Assembly: GCA_002377605.1 (NCBI GenBank)
Contig: DFQD01000037.1
Location: forward strand, 1-5,160
DNA length: 5,160 nt
Direction: 5' to 3'
Origin: Gammaproteobacteria bacterium UBA3498
GTDB taxonomy: Bacteria; Pseudomonadota; Gammaproteobacteria; Pseudomonadales; Pseudohongiellaceae
Shown here: positions 1-5,160 of the stretch, in pieces
How positions within the stretch are numbered: position 1 is the first letter of the stretch
Layout of the letters: the number at the start of each line of letters is the position of its first letter
Position numbers and translations under genes: made by a program
Notes under the pieces: model-generated
Told to the model about the DNA's origin: nothing
Database searches by the model: none
Seen by the model: only the letters and a program-made list of their open reading frames with translations

Positions 1-59
1 AGTCGCGCGAAATACATTATATTTTCCGCGATTCGACCTTCGATCGGTACTTGAACCAT
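1..59 (-). CDS. Probable CoxE-like VWA-domain protein, N-terminal fragment (runs off the left edge)
   Basis: An ATG at 57-59 overlaps the stop codon of the upstream moxR-like gene (TAATG, one shared base), and its frame stays open to the edge, giving 19 codons: MVQVPIEGRIAENIMYFAR, followed by CTN (Leu). The stretch around AENIMYFAR-L resembles the start of CoxE-like proteins, where an N-terminal segment of the type 'N-hydrophobic-x-FaRaLR-aGL' precedes the VWA domain. In Cox-type clusters a VWA protein commonly follows the MoxR ATPase directly, and CoxD/CoxE homologues act together in maturing the molybdenum enzyme. No VWA or MIDAS residues lie inside the window, so the family call is inferred from position, the overlapping start and this short match. 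There is no strong Shine-Dalgarno, so translation is probably coupled to the moxR-like gene. An in-frame ATG at 15-17 is an alternative but less likely start, because it would discard the matching residues. Confidence 0.6.
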   Translation of the reverse strand, partial: MVQVPIEGRIAENIMYFAR

Positions 60-976
60 TAAGACGCTTCAGCGAGTTCCGCTTTTACTTGTTCCAGGAT
101 TTGCGCGGCTTCACTGCCGCGAATCTTGGCAATATCATCCTGATATTTAAGAAGTGTTCCGAGGGTGTTATCGATAGCTTCACTATCCAGGGTCACTTTG
201 TCTAATTGAGTGAGAGCATCGGCCCAATCGAGTGTTTCTGCAACACCAGGTAATTTAAATAAGTCTTCGTCGCGGAGTTTTTGTACGAAAGCAACAAGCT
301 GCGAACTTAGCTCTTTATCTATTCCAGGTAATTTTGCGTTGACAATTTCGAGCTCACGCGCTGCACTTGGATAGTCCACCCAATGATAGAGACAGCGACG
401 TTTTAGTGCATCATGAATTTCACGAGTTCGATTAGAAGTGATGATTACTATGGGCGGCTCTTCTGCTTTAACCGTTCCTATTTCCGGAATTGTAATCTGA
501 AAATCCGATAACACTTCTAATAGAAACGCCTCGAACGGCTCGTCAGTACGATCCAATTCATCTATTAAAAGTACTGGCGGCCCTGCATCATCGGATTTAA
601 GCGCCTGCATCAATGGTCTTTCGATAAGAAACTCTTCTGAGAAAACGTTTTCAGAGAGACTTTCTTTATCAACCGAACCATCCGCTTCTGAAAGCCGAAT
701 CTCAATCATCTGCCGAGAGTAATTCCACTCGTATACAGCGGAAGCAACGTCCAAACCTTCATAGCATTGCAAACGAACCAGTTTCCTACCCAATGCCAAA
801 GAAAGAACTTTTGCTATCTCTGTCTTACCGACACCTGCCTCTCCTTCAAGAAAAAGAGGTTTGCCCATCTTCAAAGATAAAAACAGGGTGGTCGCTAATG
901 AACGATCGGCAATGTAATCCGAATTGCTCAGCAGCGCCAGTACGCCATCAATATTTGCAGGTGTAGCAGTCCTCAT
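59..976 (-). CDS. coxD: CoxD-like MoxR-family AAA+ ATPase
   Basis: A 305-residue cytoplasmic AAA+ ATPase of the MoxR group. Visible motifs are Walker A GEAGVGKT (45-52), the CoxD-type segment around YEGLDVASAVYEWNYSRQ (72-89), Walker B VLLIDELDRTD (135-145), sensor 1 TSNRTRE (180-186) and an arginine-finger-like LKRRCLYHW (191-199). The rest is a helical lid with no membrane segment. Length is normal for CoxD (about 300). In Oligotropha CoxD takes part in building the Cu-S-Mo site of CO dehydrogenase. Here the enzyme lacks the Cu-binding cysteine, so a general role in sulfuration or cofactor insertion, or chaperoning of the molybdenum subunit, is more likely; this is inference. The gene starts 3 bp after the coxM stop (TAA-AAA-ATG). 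The nearest GGAGG lies 14 nt upstream inside coxM, too far to be ideal, which suggests translational coupling. Its stop overlaps the next start. AAA+ identity is certain; the CoxD role follows from context and similarity. Confidence 0.92.
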   Translation of the reverse strand: MRTATPANIDGVLALLSNSDYIADRSLATTLFLSLKMGKPLFLEGEAGVGKTEIAKVLSLALGRKLVRLQCYEGLDVASAVYEWNYSRQMIEIRLSEADGSVDKESLSENVFSEEFLIERPLMQALKSDDAGPPVLLIDELDRTDEPFEAFLLEVLSDFQITIPEIGTVKAEEPPIVIITSNRTREIHDALKRRCLYHWVDYPSAARELEIVNAKLPGIDKELSSQLVAFVQKLRDEDLFKLPGVAETLDWADALTQLDKVTLDSEAIDNTLGTLLKYQDDIAKIRGSEAAQILEQVKAELAEAS

Positions 977-979
977 TTT

Positions 980-1774
980 TTATGAGCATGCCTCCACCGC
1001 ACGCTTGGTCATGACCTTAACCAGATGTGCGCGGTACTCAGCACTGGCATGAATGTCGGAGTTCATTTTTTCAACGGGAATTTCAACCTCATCTACAGCT
1101 TCGGCCGCAAAATTGCCATTAAGGGCTTTTTCCAAACGTAAGCCACGATGTGCGCAAGCAGTTGCGCCGGTTACCCCTACTTTCACGATATCACCTGACT
1201 TGGCAACGAATACACCAACGATGGCATAGCGCGAGGCAGGGTTTTCGAATTTCATATAGGCAGAGGCTTCTGCTTTCGGAAACAAAACTGCAGTTATTAC
1301 TTCGTCGTCTTCTAAAGCTGTTTCAAACATGCCAGTGAAAAACTCATCACCGGAGATTTCACGCTTGTTGGTTTTGATAGTTGCACCCAATCCGATAACT
1401 GCAGCCGGATAATCAGCAGCAGGATCGTTATTAGCAATAGATCCTCCGATGGTTCCGCGATTACGCACCGCCGGATCACCAATATTGCCAGCCAGATTCG
1501 CAAGAGCGGGAATTGTTCCCTGAACATCACTTGACGCTGCTACTTCGGCATGGGTAGTCATTGCACCGATCGTTACTGTATCTCCGTCAACACTTATTCC
1601 TTTTAGTTCATCAATACCACCCAAATCAATCACATCGCTAGGACTGGCGAGGCGGTGTTTCATGGTTGGTAACATAGTTTGACCACCGGCAACGAATTTA
1701 CCGTCATCTGCTTTTTTAATTGCATCAACCGCGTCAGCAACACTGGATACTTTTTGATAAGAAAAATTGTACAT
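980..1774 (-). CDS. coxM: Medium FAD-binding subunit of a CO-dehydrogenase-like molybdenum hydroxylase
   Basis: A 264-residue flavoprotein subunit (CoxM/CutM, FAD-binding PCMH-type fold). It receives electrons from the iron-sulfur subunit on FAD and passes them to the acceptor, probably the quinone pool. The two FAD signatures of the family are present: AGGQTMLP (29-36) and TIGGSIANNDPAADYPA (108-124), with GAMTTHAEV (70-78) between them. Tyr183 in SRYAIVG (181-187) sits where the family's conserved Tyr stacks near the isoalloxazine. The C-terminal CO-dehydrogenase flavoprotein domain (about 170-262) is complete. It is a little shorter than form I CoxM (about 288) and typical of form II homologues. 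The gene lies downstream of the large subunit, the form II order. The start at 1774 is well supported by AGGAG six bases upstream. It ends 3 bp before the moxR-like gene. The subunit family is certain; the physiological substrate of the complex is not known. Confidence 0.94.
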   Translation of the reverse strand: MYNFSYQKVSSVADAVDAIKKADDGKFVAGGQTMLPTMKHRLASPSDVIDLGGIDELKGISVDGDTVTIGAMTTHAEVAASSDVQGTIPALANLAGNIGDPAVRNRGTIGGSIANNDPAADYPAAVIGLGATIKTNKREISGDEFFTGMFETALEDDEVITAVLFPKAEASAYMKFENPASRYAIVGVFVAKSGDIVKVGVTGATACAHRGLRLEKALNGNFAAEAVDEVEIPVEKMNSDIHASAEYRAHLVKVMTKRAVEACS

Positions 1775-1780
1775 AACTCT

Positions 1781-1785
1781 CTCCT
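1781..1785 (-). promoter_or_regulatory. Ribosome binding site of coxM
   Basis: Reading the minus strand, AGGAG (within GGAGTCAGGAGAG) stands 6 nt before the ATG at 1774. It lies wholly within the 17-bp gap after the coxL stop and fixes the coxM start. It is the second clear Shine-Dalgarno in the cluster, beside that of coxS. Confidence 0.75.
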
Positions 1786-1791
1786 GACTCC

Positions 1792-4146
1792 TTAGCTAGT
1801 AGCTGTTTGTGCAGCACGCCACACATTTTCTGGAGTCGCTGGCATGTCTATATGTTTAATACCCAATGCATTACTGATCGCATTGATAACTGCAGGTGGT
1901 GCTCCAATGGCCCCTGCCTCTCCGCATCCTTTAACACCTAAGGGATTATGCGGAGGATTGGTTGGCGCATAGTCCACATCGAAACTAGGCACGTTGTCAG
2001 CGCGGGGCATGGCGTAATCCATATAAGAAGCAGTTATTAGTTGTCCGTCACTGTCGTATTGACAACCTTCTAAAAGTGCTTGGCCCACTCCATGAACGAT
2101 GCCGCCATGGACTTGTCCTTCGACAATCATTGGATTAATTAACTTACCGAAATCATCGACGGCCGAATACTTAACGATCTCAACCACACCGGTATCAGGA
2201 TCAACTTCTACTTCGCAGATATGTGTTCCTGCCGGAAAAGAAAAGTTCATTGGATCAAAGAATGCATTCTCATCAAAGCCTGGTTCCAAGCCTTCAGGAT
2301 ATGAATGAGGCACATACGCATTGAATGCCACTTCGGCGATATTCATTGTTTTGTCTGTTCCAGCTACAGTGAAATTGCCATCAGAAAACTCAATATCGCC
2401 TACCGCTGCCTCCAAAGCATGAGCAGCAATCTTCTTACCTTTTTCAATGAGTTTTTCACAAGCTTTAGCGATAGCAACTCCACCAACTGCAAGTGAACGA
2501 GAACCGTAAGTTCCCATGCCGAATTGCGTTTTCGAAGTATCACCATGAATCACTTCGATATTTTCAATTGGCACACCAAGCTGTTCGGTAACCAATTGCG
2601 CAAAAGTTGTTTCATGACCTTGCCCATGGGAATGGGTGCCCGTGAAAACTTGCACGTTACCCGTCGGATTAAACCGAACCTGTGCGCTTTCCCACAGGCC
2701 GACGCCAGCGCCAAGTTGGCCAACTGCAGCAGAAGGTGCGATACCACAAGCTTCTACATAAGAAGAAATACCAATACCGCGATACTTGCCTCGGGACTTC
2801 GCTTCTTCTGCTCTGCCGGCAAAGCCTTCATAATCTGCTAACGCCAACGCTTTGTCTAAAGCAGCGTTATAGTCACCTGAGTCATAGCACTGAACTACTG
2901 GTGTTTGATAAGGGAAAGCATCTACAGGAATGAAATTGCGACGGCGAATTTCAGCCGGATCCAATCCCATATCTTCAGCGCAAACATCCACTAAGCGCTC
3001 CAATAAAAAAGTAGCTTCCGGCCTGCCTGCGCCGCGGGCAGCGTCTACTGGAGCTGTATTGGTAAATACAGCTTTAACTTCAGAATATATTAAAGGTGTT
3101 GAGTATTGGCCTGCGAGCAAGAATGCATAGAGATAACTCGGCACCATGGTGGCAAAGGTAGACAGGTATGCTCCAAGATTTGCTGTGGTGTTAACCCGCA
3201 TTGCCACAAACGTGCCGTTTTCATCCATCGCCATTTCGGCGTGGGCAACATGATCACGACCGTGAGCATCAGCTAAAAACGCTTCGGTCCTATCTGAAGT
3301 CCATTTAACCGGACGATTCACTTTGCGGCAGGCCCAGCCCACAACCAACTCTTCGGAGTACACGAAAATCTTTACGCCGAAACCCCCGCCAACATCCGGG
3401 CCAACTACTCGAAGTTTGTGCTCCGGTGCCAACTGATTAAATGCAGACATTACTAAACGATGCACGTGTGGGTTTTGTGTCGTTAAATGTAATGTAATTT
3501 CTTCAGTGCCTGAGTTGTATTCCCCGACAGCAGCGCGGGGTTCCATTGGATTCGTGACCATGCGATTGTTTACCAAATCCAGAGAAGAAACTTTGTGTGC
3601 GGATTCGAAAGCCGCATCAACAGCTGCTTTATCGCCGAACGGCCAGTTAAAACACTGATTATTCGGTGCAACCTCGTGAATTTGTTCTTGGCCGTCATCG
3701 GCCGCAGTTGCAGTGTCGGTTACAGCGGGGAGAATACCGTAATCCACTTCTACTTTTTCTGCCGCATCCTTTGCCTCGGTAAGAGTTTCAGCAATAACTA
3801 CAGCCACATGGTCGCCAACATAATTAACTTTACCCTGCGCTAAAGCTGAATGAACCGGAGCTCGGTGTGGTTCCCCATCATCACTAGTCACACTGACGCC
3901 GCAAATCAATGGGCCAATGCCATCGGCAGCTAGGTCGTCGCCGGTTAGAACTGCAACAACTCCATCAGCCGCTAAAGCTGCAGAAGTATTGATATTATTG
4001 ATAGTGGCATGAGCGTGAGGTGAACGCACAAAGTAGGCGTGGGTTTGGCCAACCACATTTAAATCGTCTGTATAGCTACCCTTCCCGGTAAGGAATCGGT
4101 GGTCTTCTTTTCGACGCACACTTGCGCCGACTCCGTTCTCAGCCAT
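1792..4146 (-). CDS. coxL: Large molybdenum-cofactor subunit, form II CO-dehydrogenase-like / xanthine dehydrogenase family (substrate unknown)
   Basis: A 784-residue catalytic subunit of the molybdenum hydroxylase family, binding molybdopterin cytosine dinucleotide. An a/b-hammerhead domain comes first (about 18-150), then the molybdopterin-binding domains. Visible landmarks are TTQNPH with Gln224, GGGFG (253-257), the active-site loop AARGAGR (369-375), GQGHETT (508-514) and GCGEAG (740-745) with the catalytic base Glu743. Form I CO dehydrogenase has AYRCSFR in the loop with a Cu-ligating Cys. Here Gly372 stands in that place, so the Mo-Cu centre is not expected. The loop also departs from the form II consensus AYRGAGR by an Ala in place of Tyr (Ala370). 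No twin-arginine signal is present, so the protein is cytoplasmic. Length is normal (780-810). The gene starts 3 bp after coxS, with a run of six G in the coxS end serving as a weak Shine-Dalgarno. Family membership is certain. The reaction, probably hydroxylation of an aldehyde, N-heterocycle or similar, cannot be named. Confidence 0.95.
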   Translation of the reverse strand: MAENGVGASVRRKEDHRFLTGKGSYTDDLNVVGQTHAYFVRSPHAHATINNINTSAALAADGVVAVLTGDDLAADGIGPLICGVSVTSDDGEPHRAPVHSALAQGKVNYVGDHVAVVIAETLTEAKDAAEKVEVDYGILPAVTDTATAADDGQEQIHEVAPNNQCFNWPFGDKAAVDAAFESAHKVSSLDLVNNRMVTNPMEPRAAVGEYNSGTEEITLHLTTQNPHVHRLVMSAFNQLAPEHKLRVVGPDVGGGFGVKIFVYSEELVVGWACRKVNRPVKWTSDRTEAFLADAHGRDHVAHAEMAMDENGTFVAMRVNTTANLGAYLSTFATMVPSYLYAFLLAGQYSTPLIYSEVKAVFTNTAPVDAARGAGRPEATFLLERLVDVCAEDMGLDPAEIRRRNFIPVDAFPYQTPVVQCYDSGDYNAALDKALALADYEGFAGRAEEAKSRGKYRGIGISSYVEACGIAPSAAVGQLGAGVGLWESAQVRFNPTGNVQVFTGTHSHGQGHETTFAQLVTEQLGVPIENIEVIHGDTSKTQFGMGTYGSRSLAVGGVAIAKACEKLIEKGKKIAAHALEAAVGDIEFSDGNFTVAGTDKTMNIAEVAFNAYVPHSYPEGLEPGFDENAFFDPMNFSFPAGTHICEVEVDPDTGVVEIVKYSAVDDFGKLINPMIVEGQVHGGIVHGVGQALLEGCQYDSDGQLITASYMDYAMPRADNVPSFDVDYAPTNPPHNPLGVKGCGEAGAIGAPPAVINAISNALGIKHIDMPATPENVWRAAQTATS

Positions 4147-4149
4147 CTG

Positions 4150-4620
4150 CTAGCCCCCCATATTCTTGGCGCCAGCGTGAACAGCTTTCACAATATTGTG
4201 ATAACCAGTACAGCGACAGATATTACCTTCTAATTCCTTACGCACTGTTGCTTCGTCAACATCGCTTCCGTTGCGGTTAACAATATCTATTGCACTCATC
4301 ACCATACCCGGCGTACAAAAACCACACTGCAGGCCGTGGTTGTCTTTAAACGCTTGTTGCATGGGATGCAACTCACCATTATTAGCAAGTCCTTCGATTG
4401 TAGTTACGTCTCCACCATCAGCTTGGACAGCCAACATTGTGCAGGACTTAACCGAGACACCATTCACATGTACAACACAGGCTCCACATTGACTCGTGTC
4501 GCAACCCACATGGGTACCAGTTAGTCGTAACTGTTCTCGCAGGAATTCAACGAGCAGTGTGCGGTCTTCCACCTCACCACTTTTGGGCTCTCCGTTGACA
4601 TTCATTGAAACGGTTTGCAT
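4150..4620 (-). CDS. coxS: Small [2Fe-2S] subunit of a CO-dehydrogenase-like molybdenum hydroxylase
   Basis: A 156-residue iron-sulfur protein that relays electrons from the molybdenum site in the large subunit to FAD in the medium subunit. The N-terminal ferredoxin-like domain (1-76) carries the first cluster on Cys40, Cys45, Cys48 and Cys60 (GCDTSQCGAC, then C60). The C-terminal helical domain carries the second on Cys99, Cys102, Cys135 and Cys137 (QCGFCTPG and ICRCTGY). Gln98 just before Cys99 is the usual cofactor-contacting residue. All eight ligands are present and the length is normal for the family (150-170). The start is set by AAGGGAG seven bases upstream. The gene is followed after 3 bp by the large subunit, giving the small-large-medium order of form II clusters. 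The short Gly-Gly tail (MGG) is encoded by the G-run that may serve as the ribosome binding site for coxL. Confidence 0.96.
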   Translation of the reverse strand: MQTVSMNVNGEPKSGEVEDRTLLVEFLREQLRLTGTHVGCDTSQCGACVVHVNGVSVKSCTMLAVQADGGDVTTIEGLANNGELHPMQQAFKDNHGLQCGFCTPGMVMSAIDIVNRNGSDVDEATVRKELEGNICRCTGYHNIVKAVHAGAKNMGG

Positions 4621-4627
4621 GGTCTAT

Positions 4628-4634
4628 CTCCCTT
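4628..4634 (-). promoter_or_regulatory. Ribosome binding site of coxS
   Basis: AAGGGAG on the minus strand lies 7 nt before the ATG at 4620. It is one of the two clear Shine-Dalgarno sites in the window (the other is that of coxM), and it fits a gene translated independently after a 106-bp gap rather than by coupling to coxG. Confidence 0.75.
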
Positions 4635-4675
4635 CATTTTCTGGGCACGTAAAATGCCTCTACTTCTTTCTTATA

Positions 4676-4692
4676 ACTTGATTAACTCAAGT
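4676..4692. promoter_or_regulatory. Small perfect dyad in the coxG-coxS gap (possible operator)
   Basis: The 106-bp gap 4621-4726 is the only sizeable non-coding stretch. It contains a perfect inverted repeat, ACTTGA - 5 nt - TCAAGT, 17 bp in all and centred at 4684, about 60 bp before the coxS start. This size would suit a dimeric regulator. A TTATAA overlaps its coxS-proximal edge (4671-4676) and could be a -10 element, but no convincing -35 hexamer stands 16-18 bp upstream. The stem is short and AT-rich with no T-run on the minus strand, so it is a poor terminator. A chance dyad of this length is quite possible. Confidence 0.25.
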
Positions 4693-4726
4693 AGGCTGGT
4701 CAGTTTCAGAGATTGGCAGTCAGAGG

Positions 4727-5160
4727 TCAAGCGGAATCATTATCACTCAGCAAATCATTAAAATTACCGAAAAATTCATCGGCCATTTTCTTCGCAGTAC
4801 CATCGATTAATCTCGCCCCGAGCTGAGCGAGCTTACCACCAACATTGGCCTGAACATTGTAGGCAAGAATTGTGTCAGTTCCATCCTCAGCTAGGTAGAC
4901 TTTGGCAGAACCTTTGGCAAATCCCGCAACGCCCCCCTGCCCTTCTCCCATGATGATATAGCCATTGGGGGCATCGATGTCAGTCAGTTCTACATTAAAT
5001 TTGAATTTAGCCTTTACCGGCCCGACCTTAGCAGTAATTTTTGCTTCGAATTTATTTTCTTCCACTGCTTCAAAGCTCTCACAGCCTGGCATGGCTTGTT
5101 TAAGAATTTCCGTGTTATTTAGCGCAGCCCAGACTGCATCTCGTGAAGCAATGATTCGCT
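4727..5160 (-). CDS. coxG: CoxG-like SRPBCC-domain protein (CO dehydrogenase subunit G family), 5' end missing
   Basis: 143 codons up to the window edge, with a stop at 4727-4729. The frame is open beyond the first internal ATG (5092), and the upstream residues RIIASRDAVWAALNNTEILK are the conserved start of CoxG proteins. The true start therefore lies off the right edge, probably only about 7-10 codons away. Other family marks are MPGCESFE (23-30 in window numbering), VGPVKAKF, GEGQGGVAGFAKGSAKV and the C-terminal helix GGKLAQLGARLIDGTAKKMADEFF. The fold is a START-like hydrophobic pocket (SRPBCC). This is the short form, ending just after the domain, without the C-terminal membrane-anchoring extension of some CoxG proteins. 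CoxG has been linked to attaching CO dehydrogenase to the membrane and, in mycobacteria, to delivering quinone. By inference it would connect this enzyme to respiration. It precedes coxS by 106 bp on the same strand, so it may be first in the operon or be transcribed separately. Confidence 0.92.
   Translation of the reverse strand, partial: RIIASRDAVWAALNNTEILKQAMPGCESFEAVEENKFEAKITAKVGPVKAKFKFNVELTDIDAPNGYIIMGEGQGGVAGFAKGSAKVYLAEDGTDTILAYNVQANVGGKLAQLGARLIDGTAKKMADEFFGNFNDLLSDNDSA

Noticed and set aside
1312..1530. Minus-strand alternative frame within coxM (and a similar one at 2550-2747 within coxL)
   Set aside because: Both overlap same-strand coding sequence whose correct frame is fixed by conserved motifs. 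Their products are low-complexity Leu/Ile-rich or unrecognisable.
2524..2841. Plus-strand open frame of 105 codons opposite the large subunit gene
   Set aside because: It lies wholly antisense to well-conserved coding sequence, its product is rich in Arg, Cys and Phe with no family resemblance, and it has no convincing ribosome binding site. The same holds for the shorter plus-strand frames at 1150-1338, 2099-2308, 2305-2496, 2682-2933, 2930-3130, 3595-3843, 4271-4492, 4336-4524 and 4496-4681.
3022..3042. Form I CO dehydrogenase (true CO oxidiser)
   Set aside because: The Cys of the AYRCSFR loop is replaced by Gly and the gene order is S-L-M, both contrary to form I.
4676..4692. Rho-independent terminator after coxG
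   Set aside because: The stem is only 6 bp and AT-rich, and on the minus strand it is followed by TATAAGAAAG rather than a T-run.
4727..5092. ATG at 5092 as the start of the CoxG-like gene
   Set aside because: The frame continues upstream to the window edge and encodes conserved CoxG N-terminal residues (ASRDAVWAALN), so the ATG is an internal Met of the MPGCE motif.
1..5160. Mobile element, CRISPR array, tRNA, rRNA or frameshifted gene
   Set aside because: No direct-repeat array, terminal inverted repeats, transposase frame or tRNA-like folds were seen by eye. Nearly all sequence is explained by six co-directional genes, and the complete ones are uninterrupted.

Overview
The window holds one minus-strand gene cluster read from the right edge to the left: a CoxG-like SRPBCC protein (cut by the edge at 5160), the small iron-sulfur, large molybdenum and medium FAD subunits of a CO-dehydrogenase-like molybdenum hydroxylase, a CoxD-like MoxR AAA+ ATPase, and the first 19 codons of a probable CoxE-like VWA protein (cut by the edge at 1). 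There is no other gene, RNA gene, mobile element, CRISPR array or clear terminator. All complete genes are intact.

The order small-large-medium and the large-subunit active-site loop (AARGAGR, close to the form II consensus AYRGAGR, with no catalytic cysteine) both place the enzyme in the form II / 'xanthine dehydrogenase family' branch, not among true form I CO dehydrogenases (order medium-small-large, loop AYRCSFR). The substrate is therefore unknown. Annotating it as a CO oxidiser would overreach.

Layout: 4727-5160 coxG (partial); 4621-4726 a 106-bp gap with a small dyad and a good ribosome binding site for the next gene; 4150-4620 coxS; 3 bp; 1792-4146 coxL; 17 bp with a clear Shine-Dalgarno; 980-1774 coxM; 3 bp; 59-976 coxD/moxR; then a TAATG stop/start overlap into the coxE-like gene. 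The tight spacing from coxS onward suggests one transcript and translational coupling.

How the genes work together (from family knowledge): S, L and M form a cytoplasmic (SLM)2 enzyme in which electrons pass from the molybdenum cofactor in L through two [2Fe-2S] clusters in S to FAD in M. CoxD and CoxE homologues act as an AAA+/VWA pair in maturing the metal site. CoxG is thought to link the enzyme to the membrane quinone pool.

Organism: base composition is moderate, close to even GC/AT, Shine-Dalgarno sites are bacterial, and the proteins look like proteobacterial homologues with a slightly acidic bias. A marine or aquatic proteobacterium is plausible, but the sequence does not fix the taxon.
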